Assembly (NCBI GenBank): GCA_947479645.1
Contig: CANKAJ010000019.1
Coordinates: 1-50,594 of the forward strand
Reading direction: 5' to 3'
Length of the DNA stretch: 50,594 nt
Source: Betaproteobacteria bacterium
GTDB lineage: Bacteria > Pseudomonadota > Gammaproteobacteria > Burkholderiales > SG8-39
The notes beneath the pieces were generated by a model that did not search any database, was not told where the DNA came from, and worked only from the letters and a program-made list of their open reading frames with translations. How positions within the stretch are numbered: position 1 is the stretch's first letter; each line of letters starts with the position of its first letter. This document shows, one piece after another, positions 36,355 through 44,958 of this stretch. The position numbers and the translations under genes were made by a program.

Positions 36355-37320
36355 ATGCAAAGAGTCTTGACGGGCCTGGTCGCGCTTTTGCTGGCCGCCA
36401 GCACCGGTTCTGCCGCAGCGCAAGTCTTTCCCCAGCGCGCGGTTCGCATCGTCGTGCCGTTCACGCCTGGCGGCGGCCCGGATGTGGCTGCACGCGTCAT
36501 GGGAAAATATCTCTCAGACATGTGGGCCCAACCCGTACTGGTGGAAAATCGCGCTGGCGGCAGAACCCTGATCGGCACCGAGTTGGTAGTCCGGTCCGCA
36601 CCCGACGGTTACACATTGTTGATGATCACCAATGAAGTACTGGTCAGCACCGGCCTTGGCGGCTCGGCCGCTATCAGCCTGCAAAAGGACCTCGCCCCGG
36701 TCATTCTGATTCAGACCGGCGTCAATGTTCTGGCGGTTCGTCCCGACTCACCCATTCGCACAGTCAAGGACCTGCTTGCACAGGCGCAGGCCAGTCCCGG
36801 AAAACTGACGTTCGGCACACCTGGTGTGGGCAGCTCCAGCCACATGGCGGCCGAACAACTCATGCTGATGACAAAGATCAGCCTGCAACACATTCCGTAC
36901 AAGGGCACGGCACAATCCATCAGCGATGCTGCAGGCGGACAGATCAGCATGGTATTGGCGGCCATCCCGCCCCTGACGCCCATGTTCCAGAGCGGGAAGT
37001 TGCGCCCAGTCGCAGTCGGCAGCATCAGGCGTTTTCCGGCCTTGCCGGATGTGCCCACACTGGATGAATCGGGCCTGACCGGATTTGACATGTCCACGGT
37101 GAACGGACTGATGGCGCCCGCCGCGACCCCTGCCGCAATCATTGCAAAGATCAACCGGGACGCCGCATCCATACTGTCAAAAAAGGAAGTGGTGGACAAT
37201 ATGCTGGTCAGCGGCAGTCTTGCCGCTGGCGGGACACCGGCGGACATGGCCACCTTTCTTCAGGAACGCGTCATAGTCCTGAAGAAGCTGATCGCATTCG
37301 CCAACATTACGTTTGACTAG
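36355..37320 (+). CDS. Bug/TctC-family periplasmic solute-binding protein
   Basis: Bug proteins bind small carboxylates or related anionic solutes in the periplasm, for tripartite tricarboxylate transporters or for signalling. The 321-residue form from the ATG at 36355 (GGGAG six bases upstream) has a clear Sec signal peptide (MQRVLTGLVALLLAASTG, cleaved near AAAQ). The Bug opening FPQRAVRIVVPFTPGGGPDV and the conserved G-T-P-G region (LTFGTPGVGSSSHMAAEQL) follow. An ATG at 36322 also has an AGGAGG site but would put charged residues before the signal peptide. It sits between dehydrogenase paralogues 1 and 2, with no transporter membrane genes nearby. Confidence 0.92.
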   Translation: MQRVLTGLVALLLAASTGSAAAQVFPQRAVRIVVPFTPGGGPDVAARVMGKYLSDMWAQPVLVENRAGGRTLIGTELVVRSAPDGYTLLMITNEVLVSTGLGGSAAISLQKDLAPVILIQTGVNVLAVRPDSPIRTVKDLLAQAQASPGKLTFGTPGVGSSSHMAAEQLMLMTKISLQHIPYKGTAQSISDAAGGQISMVLAAIPPLTPMFQSGKLRPVAVGSIRRFPALPDVPTLDESGLTGFDMSTVNGLMAPAATPAAIIAKINRDAASILSKKEVVDNMLVSGSLAAGGTPADMATFLQERVIVLKKLIAFANITFD

Positions 37321-37367
37321 CGGACAATCAATCAACACGCATCCGAACCAATCACGGGGACAACCGC

Positions 37368-38561
37368 ATGGGCCTGCAATTCACTGACGAAGAAAACGCT
37401 TTTCGCGATGAGGTGCGCAACTTCTTCAAGACCGCCATGCCTGAGGACATGCGCCGCCGCGTTGTCCTCGGGCAAAAACCGACGCGCGATGATCTGGTCA
37501 ACTGGCAGCGCATTCTCGACAAGAAGGGTTGGGCGGTGCCGATGTGGCCACGGGAGTGGGGTGGCACCGACTGGACCGCTGTGCAGCAGTACATCTTCAA
37601 CGAAGAGCTGCTGCAAGCACCTGCGTTGCCGCAATTGGCCCACATCAATCAGGTGGGCGTTGTCATTCTGGCCCAGGGTACCGAGGAACAAAAGAGGCGC
37701 TTCCTGCCCCGGATTCGCACCATGGACTGGTTCTTCTGCCAGGGATTTTCCGAGCCGGGTTCCGGGTCTGATCTGGCCAGCCTGAAAACCCGCGCCGAAA
37801 ACAAGGGCGATCATTACCTCGTCAATGGGCAGAAATTATGGACGTCACAGGCGCATCGCGCGGACTGGATGTACGCGCTGGTGCGCACCGACTCCGCAGC
37901 AAGCAAGCACAGCGGCATCAGTTACCTGCTGATCGACATGAAGAGCCCCGGCATCACGATACGCCCGGTCATCTCGCTGGATGGGTCACACCATCTCAAT
38001 GAGGTGTTCTTCGACAATGTGGTCGTTCCGATGGAAAACCGCCTGGGCGTGGAGAACAAGGGCTGGGACTATGCCAAGCACACACTGGGACACGAGCGCG
38101 CCATCATTGCCAAGGTCGGCTTGTCGAAATCGCGAATCAAGGCGGCCAAGGAGCTTTCCTCCAGAATGATGTGCGACGGTAAGCCGCTATCGGAGAATCC
38201 ACGCCTGCGCGAGAAACTGGCCACCATTGAAGTGGAATTGAAGGCACTGGAAATTACCAATATGCGTGTGATCGACGGCATGAAACATCATACCCATACG
38301 CAGGACCCCAAGGCGTCCGTGCTGAAGCTCAAAGGTTCGGAACTGCAACAGCAGACGCTGGAAATTCTGCTGGAGATCGCCGGGCCGGAAGCCATGCCCA
38401 AGCAAACCGAGTTCTATACCGGCGGCACCAGCGAAGCGCTGCGGGACGAATGGACGGCAACGGTGGCGCCGGCCTTCTACATTGCGCGCGCTGTATCGAT
38501 CTTCGGCGGCTCCAACGAAATACAGCACAACATCATTGCCAAGCGGGTGCTCGGTCTGTAG
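37368..38561 (+). CDS. Acyl-CoA dehydrogenase large subunit, paralogue 2
   Basis: A 397-residue member, two residues shorter than most others and one of the more divergent. It opens MGLQFTDEENAFRDEV and has CQGFSEPGSGSDLASLKT, LWTSQAHRADWMYALVRTD, predicted base Glu243 (TLGHERAII) and C-terminal IFGGSNEIQ. The acyl-pocket segment LLQAPALPQLAHINQVG differs strongly from paralogue 1 and resembles paralogue 3, so these two probably share a substrate class. The gene is 47 bp after the Bug gene and 41 bp before paralogue 3, in the same transcription unit. Confidence 0.92.
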   Translation: MGLQFTDEENAFRDEVRNFFKTAMPEDMRRRVVLGQKPTRDDLVNWQRILDKKGWAVPMWPREWGGTDWTAVQQYIFNEELLQAPALPQLAHINQVGVVILAQGTEEQKRRFLPRIRTMDWFFCQGFSEPGSGSDLASLKTRAENKGDHYLVNGQKLWTSQAHRADWMYALVRTDSAASKHSGISYLLIDMKSPGITIRPVISLDGSHHLNEVFFDNVVVPMENRLGVENKGWDYAKHTLGHERAIIAKVGLSKSRIKAAKELSSRMMCDGKPLSENPRLREKLATIEVELKALEITNMRVIDGMKHHTHTQDPKASVLKLKGSELQQQTLEILLEIAGPEAMPKQTEFYTGGTSEALRDEWTATVAPAFYIARAVSIFGGSNEIQHNIIAKRVLGL

Positions 38562-38602
38562 TCCGGGTCAACACAAAGCGGCAGTTCAGGGAGCACATCA
38601 AG

Positions 38603-39802
38603 GTGGATCTGCGTTTGACTGACGAGGAACTCGCTTTCCGCAACGAGATCAGGGCGTTTTTCAGAGACGAGTTGCCGGCAGATCTGCGCCAAAAAGTCGC
38701 GCTCGGCCGTCGGTTGTCCAAGCCTGAACTGGTGCGCTGGCATCACATCCTGCACAAAAGAGGTTGGGCGGCACCCACCTGGCCCAGGGAATGGGGTGGT
38801 CCGGGCTGGAGTGCGGTGCAGCTATACATCTTCACCGAGGAACTGTTGCAGGCGCCGGCACCGCCGATCCATCCCCAGGGGGCCAGCCAGCTTGGCTCGG
38901 TGCTGATCGCGATGGGCAGCGATGCTCAGAAAAAGCAGTTCCTGCCCTACCTGCCGAATCTGGATATTTTCGCTTGCCAGGGCTTTTCTGAACCGGGTGC
39001 CGGCTCGGACCTGGCCGCGCTGAAAACGCGCGCGGAGCGCGAGGGCGACCACTATGTCGTCAATGGCCAGAAGCTGTGGACCTCGGTGGCCCACTGGGCC
39101 GACTGGATGTATGCGCTGGTGCGCACCGACCCTGCCGTGAAAAAGCAGAAGGGAATTACCTATCTGATGATCAACATGCGATCGCCCGGTCTGACGGTGA
39201 AGCCTGTGATCACGCTGGATGGCGCCCATCACACCAACGAGACGTTTTTCGACAATGTGCGGGTGCCGATTGAAAACCGCATCGGCGAGGAAAACAAGGG
39301 CTGGGATTATGCCAAGTACCTGCTTGGCCATGAGCGGGTGACCATCGCCCGCGTCGGCCAGTCCAAGGGTCGCATCAAGCGAGCAAAGGGACTGGCGGCC
39401 AATGTGGTGGTGGACGGCAAGCCGCTATCCGAGTCGCCGCGTTTTCGCGAAAAACTGGCGGAGATCGAAGTGGAACTCAAAGCGCTGGAGATCACCAACA
39501 TGCGCATCGTCGACCGCGCCATGAAGAATCACGGCGCGAAGCCGGACCCCAAGTCCTCGATCCTGAAGCTGAAAGGCTCGGAATTGCAACAGATCACGCT
39601 GGAAGTTCTGTTCGAAGTCGCCGGGCCGCTGGCGATTGCGCGACAGACTGAATACCTTGAAGGCGAAACCGAGGAAACGATAGGCCCGGACTGGGCGGCG
39701 ACCTCGGCCCAAAATTATTATTTTGGCAGGGCGGTGTCGATCTTCGGTGGATCGAGCGAAATCCAGCGCAACATTCTCGCCAAGGCGGTACTCGGCTTAT
39801 AG
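38603..39802 (+). CDS. Acyl-CoA dehydrogenase large subunit, paralogue 3 (GTG start)
   Basis: Starts at GTG 38603 with AGGGAG nine bases upstream, giving 399 residues that align with the paralogues from residue 1 (VDLRLTDEELAFRNEIRAFF). The open frame runs back to 38450 inside paralogue 2, but that extension is non-homologous. Motifs are CQGFSEPGAGSDLAALKT, LWTSVAHWADWMYALVRTD, Glu244 (LLGHERVTI) and IFGGSSEIQ. The pocket segment LLQAPAPPIHPQGASQLG is the most unusual of the nine, and Trp replaces the common Arg in AHWADW. Residue 124 is Ala (FACQGF) where most have Phe. Confidence 0.92.
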   Translation: MDLRLTDEELAFRNEIRAFFRDELPADLRQKVALGRRLSKPELVRWHHILHKRGWAAPTWPREWGGPGWSAVQLYIFTEELLQAPAPPIHPQGASQLGSVLIAMGSDAQKKQFLPYLPNLDIFACQGFSEPGAGSDLAALKTRAEREGDHYVVNGQKLWTSVAHWADWMYALVRTDPAVKKQKGITYLMINMRSPGLTVKPVITLDGAHHTNETFFDNVRVPIENRIGEENKGWDYAKYLLGHERVTIARVGQSKGRIKRAKGLAANVVVDGKPLSESPRFREKLAEIEVELKALEITNMRIVDRAMKNHGAKPDPKSSILKLKGSELQQITLEVLFEVAGPLAIARQTEYLEGETEETIGPDWAATSAQNYYFGRAVSIFGGSSEIQRNILAKAVLGL

Positions 39803-39900
39803 TCGCAGGCACGGCCCGATACCGCCATTGGCCATTATTGACCATCGGTCAAGCCGGCAAAGACACTTGAAGATAGAATTGCCGTAAAGGAGACTTCACC

Positions 39901-41100
39901 ATGGACTTGAGACTCACACCCGAAGACATTGCCTTTCGCGACGAGGTAAGACAATTTTGCAAAGACTCGCTGCCCGATGAAATCCGTCAGCGCCAGATCA
40001 ATGGCCAGCGCATGTCCAAGGACGATATCGTCGCCTGGCAGCGCATCCTGAACAAGAAGGGCTGGGCAGCGCCGCTGTGGCCGGTGGAATACGGTGGCAC
40101 CGGCTGGGATGCGACACGCTACTTCATCTACAAGGAAGAGTGCTTTCGCGCCTGGGCGCCAGAGACCCTCAGCATGAACATCAATCTGGTCGGGCCGGTC
40201 ATCTGCGCCTTCGGCAACGCCCAGCAGAAGGAGTTCTTTCTGCCCAAGGTGCGTAATCTGGACGTCTGGTTCTGCCAGGGATTTTCCGAACCGAGCGCAG
40301 GCTCGGACCTTGCCGGACTGAAGACGCGCGCCGTGCGCGACGGCGACAATTACGTTGTCAATGGTCAGAAACTGTGGACCACCGGCGCGCATCGCTCTGA
40401 CTGGATGTTTGCGCTGGTGCGCACCGACCCGGTCGCGAAGAAACAAAAGGGCATCAGTTACATTCTGATCGACATGAAGACGCCCGGCATCACCGTCCGC
40501 CCGGTCATTACGATGGACGGCAATCGCCACGTCAACGAGGTGTTCTTCGAAGACGTCAAGGTCCCGGTGACCAACCTGATCGGCGAGGAAAACAAGGGCT
40601 GGGATTACGCCAAATACCTGCTCGGCAACGAGCGCATCGGCATTGCGCGCGTCGGCCTGACCAAGGCGCGCATCGCTCTGGCCAAGTTGCTGGCAGCGGG
40701 CGTCCAGGTGGACGGGAAACCGCTGTCGGAAGAACCGCGCTTCCGCGAAAAAGTGGCATTGATTGAAGTGGAACTCAAGGCGCTGGAAATGACCAACATG
40801 ATGGTGGTCGCGGCAATCAAGAAGTCGGCCGGCAAGGGCCAGGATCCGCGCACCTCAGTGCTGAAACTCAAGGGCTCCGAACTGCAGCATGCCACCACCG
40901 AATTGCTGCTGGAAGTCGCCGGACCGCTGGGAATGGCGCGCCAGGTCGGATTCCTGGAGAGCACCACCGACGAGACCATCGGACCGGACTGGAGCGCAAC
41001 AACGGCACTCAATTACTTCCAGGGCCGTGCCGCCACCATTTACGGCGGCTCCAGCGAAGTGCAACGCAATGTCGTCGCCAAAGGGGTACTGGGCCTGTAG
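39901..41100 (+). CDS. Acyl-CoA dehydrogenase large subunit, paralogue 4
   Basis: The 399 residues open MDLRLTPEDIAFRDEV after a good AAAGGAG site. Motifs are CQGFSEPSAGSDLAGLKT (Ser131 where the others have Gly), LWTTGAHRSDWMFALVRTD, Glu244 (LLGNERIGI) and IYGGSSEVQ. The pocket segment is FRAWAPETLSMNINLVG. It shows an ALEMTNMMVV helix where paralogues 1-3 have ALEITNM. A 98 bp gap precedes it; this is one of the wider ones inside the run, but no promoter stands out. Confidence 0.93.
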   Translation: MDLRLTPEDIAFRDEVRQFCKDSLPDEIRQRQINGQRMSKDDIVAWQRILNKKGWAAPLWPVEYGGTGWDATRYFIYKEECFRAWAPETLSMNINLVGPVICAFGNAQQKEFFLPKVRNLDVWFCQGFSEPSAGSDLAGLKTRAVRDGDNYVVNGQKLWTTGAHRSDWMFALVRTDPVAKKQKGISYILIDMKTPGITVRPVITMDGNRHVNEVFFEDVKVPVTNLIGEENKGWDYAKYLLGNERIGIARVGLTKARIALAKLLAAGVQVDGKPLSEEPRFREKVALIEVELKALEMTNMMVVAAIKKSAGKGQDPRTSVLKLKGSELQHATTELLLEVAGPLGMARQVGFLESTTDETIGPDWSATTALNYFQGRAATIYGGSSEVQRNVVAKGVLGL

Positions 41101-41128
41101 GCGCGCACGCGTTCAGGCGCGTTCGGCC

Positions 41129-42328
41129 ATGGATCTGAGCTTCAGCCGGGAAGAAATTGCCTTTCGCGATGAAGTCAGGGCATTTTTCAAGTCTGCCCTG
41201 CCACGCGACATCCAGCGGCGCCAGTACCGCGGGCAATTCATTCAGAAGGCCGACTACGTCACCTGGCACCGCATCCTCACTGAAAAAGGCTGGGTTGCAC
41301 CGGAGTGGACGCCGGAGTGGGGCGGCACCGGCTGGAGTGCCGCGCAGCTGTACATTTTCGCCGAGGAAATGCATCGCGCCTATGCGCCACAGCAGCGCTC
41401 ACAGAACATCAACCTCGTCGGCAACGTGCTGGTCGCGTTCGGCACCGAGGCGCAGAAGAAGAAGTTCCTGCCGCGCGTGGCGAACATGGACTATTTCTTC
41501 TGTCAGGGTTTCTCGGAACCGGGTGCAGGCTCAGACCTTGCCGGACTAAAAACGCGTGCCGAGAACCAGGGCGACCATTATCTGGTCAACGGCCAGAAGA
41601 TCTGGACCTCCGGCGCGCACCTGTCGGACTGGATGTTTGGCCTGTTCCGCACGGATCCGAATGCCCGAAAGCAAAAGGGCATCAGCTATCTGCTGATCGA
41701 CATGAGCAGCCCCGGTGTCACGGTCAGGCCCATTATTTCGCTGGATGGCGCCCATCACCTGAACGAGGTGTTCTTCAATAACGTCAGGGTCCCGCTGGAA
41801 AACCGCGTCGGCGAGGAAAACCGGGGTTGGGATTACGCCAAATTCCTGATGGGCAATGCACGCGCGACCGTCGCCCGCGTGGGCCTTTCCAAGGCGCGCA
41901 TCGCCAAGGCCAAGGCGCTCGCGGCAACGGTGACACAAGATGGCGGCGCGCTGGCGGAGAATGCGCGATTTCGCGAAAAGCTGGCGGCCATTGAGGTGGA
42001 ACTCAAGGCGCTTGAGATCACCAACATGCGCGCCATTGCCAGCAAGCGAAAGAGCAACGACACCAAGCTCGACCCCAAGTCATCCGTATTGAAAATGAAG
42101 GGCTCGGAACTGCAGCAGATCACCACCGAGATCCTGCTGGATGTGGCCGGCCCGCACGCCATGGCCCGCCAGACCGATTTCTATGAATGTCGCAGCGATG
42201 AAACCGTGGGTCCGGACTGGGCGGCCGCAACAGCGCACTCCTATTTCATTGCGCGTGCCGTCTCCATTTTCAGTGGCACCAACGAAGTCCAGCGCAACAT
42301 TGTCGCCAAGGCCATACTGGGACTCTAA
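41129..42328 (+). CDS. Acyl-CoA dehydrogenase large subunit, paralogue 5 (predicted catalytic Glu replaced by Ala)
   Basis: The start is the ATG at 41129, which gives a 399-residue protein aligning end to end with the others; the frame is open further back inside paralogue 4 but not homologous there. The predicted catalytic base is lost: codon 244 at 41858-41860 is GCA (Ala, in MGNARATVARVG) where the other eight have GAA or GAG. The FAD motif CQGFSEPGAGSDLAGLKT and IWTSGAHLSDWMFGLFRTD are intact, and the C-terminus reads IFSGTNEVQ, again without Glu at the alternative site. The reading frame is otherwise intact, so this is not an ordinary pseudogene; it may be a regulatory or structural subunit, or use another base. 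Confidence 0.9.
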   Translation: MDLSFSREEIAFRDEVRAFFKSALPRDIQRRQYRGQFIQKADYVTWHRILTEKGWVAPEWTPEWGGTGWSAAQLYIFAEEMHRAYAPQQRSQNINLVGNVLVAFGTEAQKKKFLPRVANMDYFFCQGFSEPGAGSDLAGLKTRAENQGDHYLVNGQKIWTSGAHLSDWMFGLFRTDPNARKQKGISYLLIDMSSPGVTVRPIISLDGAHHLNEVFFNNVRVPLENRVGEENRGWDYAKFLMGNARATVARVGLSKARIAKAKALAATVTQDGGALAENARFREKLAAIEVELKALEITNMRAIASKRKSNDTKLDPKSSVLKMKGSELQQITTEILLDVAGPHAMARQTDFYECRSDETVGPDWAAATAHSYFIARAVSIFSGTNEVQRNIVAKAILGL

Positions 42329-42345
42329 ACTGATAAGGGACTGCC

Positions 42346-43545
42346 ATGGACCTGCGTTATACCCCTGCGGAAACCGCTTTTCGCGAAGAGGTGCGGGAAT
42401 TTTTCCGTACATCTCTGCCCGCCGACATCCGACGCAAGCAGGAACTCGGGCAGCGCCTGGCCAAGCAGGACATCGTCACCTGGCAGCGCATTCTGAACAA
42501 AAAAGGCTGGGCGGCGCCGATGTGGCCGGTGGAGTACGGCGGCACCGGCTGGGATGCGGTGCGCTATTTCATCTTCAGGGAAGAACTGCATCTGGCCTAC
42601 GCGCCGGATCCGCTGGGCTTCAACGTCAACCTGGTGGGTCCGGTCATCTGCGCCTTCGGCACCAGGGAACAGAAGGAATTCTTCCTGCCCAAGCTGCTCA
42701 ATCTGGACATCTGGTTCTGCCAGGGATTCTCCGAGCCGGGCTCGGGCTCCGACCTCGCCTCGCTGAAAACGCGTGCGGTGCGCGAAGGCGATCACTACGT
42801 CGTGAACGGCCAGAAGCTGTGGACTTCCAACGGCCACAACGCTGACTGGATGTTCGCACTGGTGCGCACTGACCCGAACGCGAAGAAGCAGCGCGGCATC
42901 ACGTATCTTCTGATCGACATGCGCACGCCCGGATTGAAGCTGCGTCCCATCGTCACGCTGGATGGCGACCCCCACACCAACGAGTCTTTTTTCGACGATG
43001 TGCGCGTGCCTGTGACCAACCGCATCGGCGAGGAAAACAAGGGCTGGGATTACGCCAAGTTCCTGCTCGGCAACGAGCGCGCCGGCGTGGCCCGTGTCGG
43101 GACGTGCAAACGGCGCGTGCTGGCAGCCAGAGCGCTCGCAGCCACGGTCATGGTGGATGGCAAGCCTCTATCGGAAAACGCGCGCTTTCGCGAAAAGCTG
43201 GCCCTGATCGAAGTTGAGCTGCAGGCACTGGAAATAACCAACATGATGGTTGTGGACAAGATGAAGAAGCAGGTTGGCTACCAGCAGGATCCGCGCGCCT
43301 CCGTGCTCAAGATCAAGGGCTCGGAGCTGCAGCAGGCCACGCTGGAAATACTGCTGGAGGCCGCCGGCCCGAGTGCCATACCAAGGCAACTGGACTTTCT
43401 GCTGGCGCAAACTGATGACGTGATTGGGCCGGACTGGGCTGCTACCGCGGCACCCAATTATTTCTTTTCGCGAGCCATCTCGATCTTCGGCGGTTCCAAC
43501 GAGATTCAGCACAACATCGTTTCCAAAGCCGTGCTGGGTTTGTAA
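42346..43545 (+). CDS. Acyl-CoA dehydrogenase large subunit, paralogue 6
   Basis: Only 17 bp after paralogue 5. The 399 residues open MDLRYTPAETAFREEVREFF and have CQGFSEPGSGSDLASLKT, LWTSNGHNADWMFALVRTD, Glu244 (LLGNERAGV) and IFGGSNEIQ. It has Cys254 in VGTCKRRVLAARALA where the others have LSKAR-type sequence, and Gln instead of Lys in VELQALEITNMMVV. The pocket segment is LAYAPDPLGFNVNLVG. A 170 bp A+T-rich gap follows it, so the first transcription unit may end or be reinforced there. Confidence 0.93.
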   Translation: MDLRYTPAETAFREEVREFFRTSLPADIRRKQELGQRLAKQDIVTWQRILNKKGWAAPMWPVEYGGTGWDAVRYFIFREELHLAYAPDPLGFNVNLVGPVICAFGTREQKEFFLPKLLNLDIWFCQGFSEPGSGSDLASLKTRAVREGDHYVVNGQKLWTSNGHNADWMFALVRTDPNAKKQRGITYLLIDMRTPGLKLRPIVTLDGDPHTNESFFDDVRVPVTNRIGEENKGWDYAKFLLGNERAGVARVGTCKRRVLAARALAATVMVDGKPLSENARFREKLALIEVELQALEITNMMVVDKMKKQVGYQQDPRASVLKIKGSELQQATLEILLEAAGPSAIPRQLDFLLAQTDDVIGPDWAATAAPNYFFSRAISIFGGSNEIQHNIVSKAVLGL

Positions 43546-43715
43546 GACCGAAGAAGTCGCAATAAACGGAAGCCGCGCCTGCCTGCGGCCGGGGTCAGGT
43601 CGGTTACTTTGATCATAATATTGTTATTATTCGTTTTTAGTTCCTGATATTTTTTCGATATTGATCATATTCATTCTGGAATCGATCAACTGACTGGCCT
43701 GCCTAAGGAGTTGTC
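43546..43715 (+). promoter_or_regulatory. A+T-rich internal regulatory region before paralogue 7
   Basis: This is the largest gap inside the dehydrogenase array and is much richer in A+T than the coding DNA. It carries TTTGATCATAA (43608-43618), the same 11-mer as the region before paralogue 1, then ATAATATTGTTATTATT and a second TTGATCAT (43661-43668). A TTACTT-N15-TATTAT pair could be a sigma-70-type promoter. A TAAGGAG ribosome-binding site precedes the ATG at 43716. I infer a second, co-regulated promoter. Confidence 0.5.
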
Positions 43716-44912
43716 ATGGAACTGCGTTTCACCCCCGAGGAAGTCGCCTTCCGCAATGAGGCAAGGACATTTTTTGAGTCGGCACTGCCAGACTCGATAC
43801 GCAAGAAGGTACAAAGAGGCCAGTACCTGAGCAAGGAGGACATGGTCACCTGGCAACGCATCCTGAATCAGAAAGGCTGGGCTACACCAATGTGGCCGCA
43901 GGAATGGGGCGGCACAGGCTGGGATGCAGTGCGCTATTTCATCTACAAGGAAGAAATGAACCGTGCCAATGCCCCCGAGCCATTGGGCATGAACGTGCAC
44001 ATGGTGGGTCCCGTCATCATCAACTTCGGCACCGAGGAGCAAAAGAGAGATTTCCTGCCCAAGGTGCAGAACCTGGACATCTGGTTCTGCCAAGGCTTTT
44101 CCGAGCCCGGCTCTGGCTCGGATCTGGCCTCGCTCAAGACGAGTGCCGTGCGCGATGGCGACCATTACGTCATCAATGGCCAGAAGTTGTGGACCTCGGG
44201 GGCGCACCGTGCCGATTGGATGTTCGGCCTGTTCCGCACTGATCCAAACGCCAAGAAGCAACGCGGCATCAGCTATATCCTGCTCGACATGAAATCCCCC
44301 GGTGTCACGGTGCGCCCGGTCATCACCATGGACCACGGCCATGTCGTCAACGAAGTGTTCTTCGAGAATGTGCGTGTGCCCGTCAAGAACCTGATTGGAG
44401 AGGAAAACAAGGGCTGGTCCTACGCCAAGTTCCTGCTCGGCAACGAGCGTGTCGGTATCGCCCGCGTCGGCTTCTCGGCTGGCCGGATCGCCTATGCCAA
44501 GGCCGTTGCCACGCGCACCATGGTGGAGGGGAAACCGCTTGCGGAGAATCCGCGCTTTCGCGAGAAGATGGCAATGCTCGAAGTGGAACTGAAGGCGCTG
44601 GAAATCACCAACATGATGGTGGTGGCGGGCATGAAAAAGCAGGGGCCCACTCAGGATCCTCGCACTTCGGTACTGAAACTCAAGGGCACAGAAATCCAGC
44701 AGGCACTCTGCGAAATTCTGCTGGAAGTCGCCGGGCCTGCTGCGCAGGTGCACGAGCGCGCCTTCCTGGATGGAAATGACGAACTGATCAGTTCACCGGA
44801 GTGGAATGCCACCGCGGCGCCGAGCTATTTCCGCATCCGCGCAGCCACCATCTACGGCGGCACCAGCGAAGTCCAGCGCAACGTTGTCGCCAAGGGCGTG
44901 CTGGGACTGTAA
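43716..44912 (+). CDS. Acyl-CoA dehydrogenase large subunit, paralogue 7
   Basis: The 398-residue product opens MELRFTPEEVAFRNEARTFF. Motifs are CQGFSEPGSGSDLASLKT, LWTSGAHRADWMFGLFRTD, Glu244 (LLGNERVGI) and IYGGTSEVQ. It differs from the rest in TMDHGHVVNEVFF (others have a DG-x-[HR] turn), in GFSAGRIAYAKAVATRTMV, and in a divergent last fifth (EIQQALCEILLEVAGPAAQV, with HERAFLDGNDELISSPEW). The pocket segment is NRANAPEPLGMNVHMVG. It probably heads a second transcription unit. Confidence 0.93.
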   Translation: MELRFTPEEVAFRNEARTFFESALPDSIRKKVQRGQYLSKEDMVTWQRILNQKGWATPMWPQEWGGTGWDAVRYFIYKEEMNRANAPEPLGMNVHMVGPVIINFGTEEQKRDFLPKVQNLDIWFCQGFSEPGSGSDLASLKTSAVRDGDHYVINGQKLWTSGAHRADWMFGLFRTDPNAKKQRGISYILLDMKSPGVTVRPVITMDHGHVVNEVFFENVRVPVKNLIGEENKGWSYAKFLLGNERVGIARVGFSAGRIAYAKAVATRTMVEGKPLAENPRFREKMAMLEVELKALEITNMMVVAGMKKQGPTQDPRTSVLKLKGTEIQQALCEILLEVAGPAAQVHERAFLDGNDELISSPEWNATAAPSYFRIRAATIYGGTSEVQRNVVAKGVLGL

Positions 44913-44913
44913 A

Positions 44914-44950
44914 ATTCGGAACGCCCGGGCTCCCGCCCGGCCAAAGGAGT
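44914..44950 (+). promoter_or_regulatory. Conserved leader / ribosome-binding region of paralogue 8
   Basis: This 37-base leader matches the one before paralogue 9 (46270-46306) at 33 positions, ending in the same CCAAAGGAGT. It can form a stem CCGGGC-TCCC-GCCCGG (44925-44940) directly before the AAAGGAG site. The copy upstream of paralogue 9 keeps only the inner GGGC-ACCC-GCCC pairs. The likeness shows that the duplication giving paralogues 8 and 9 included the 5' leader. Confidence 0.65.
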
Positions 44951-44958
44951 CGTAGCCA

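Noticed and set aside
41129..42328. Paralogue 5 as a pseudogene
   Set aside because: Despite the Ala244 change, the frame is full-length, has all other motifs, and spacing to its neighbours is normal.
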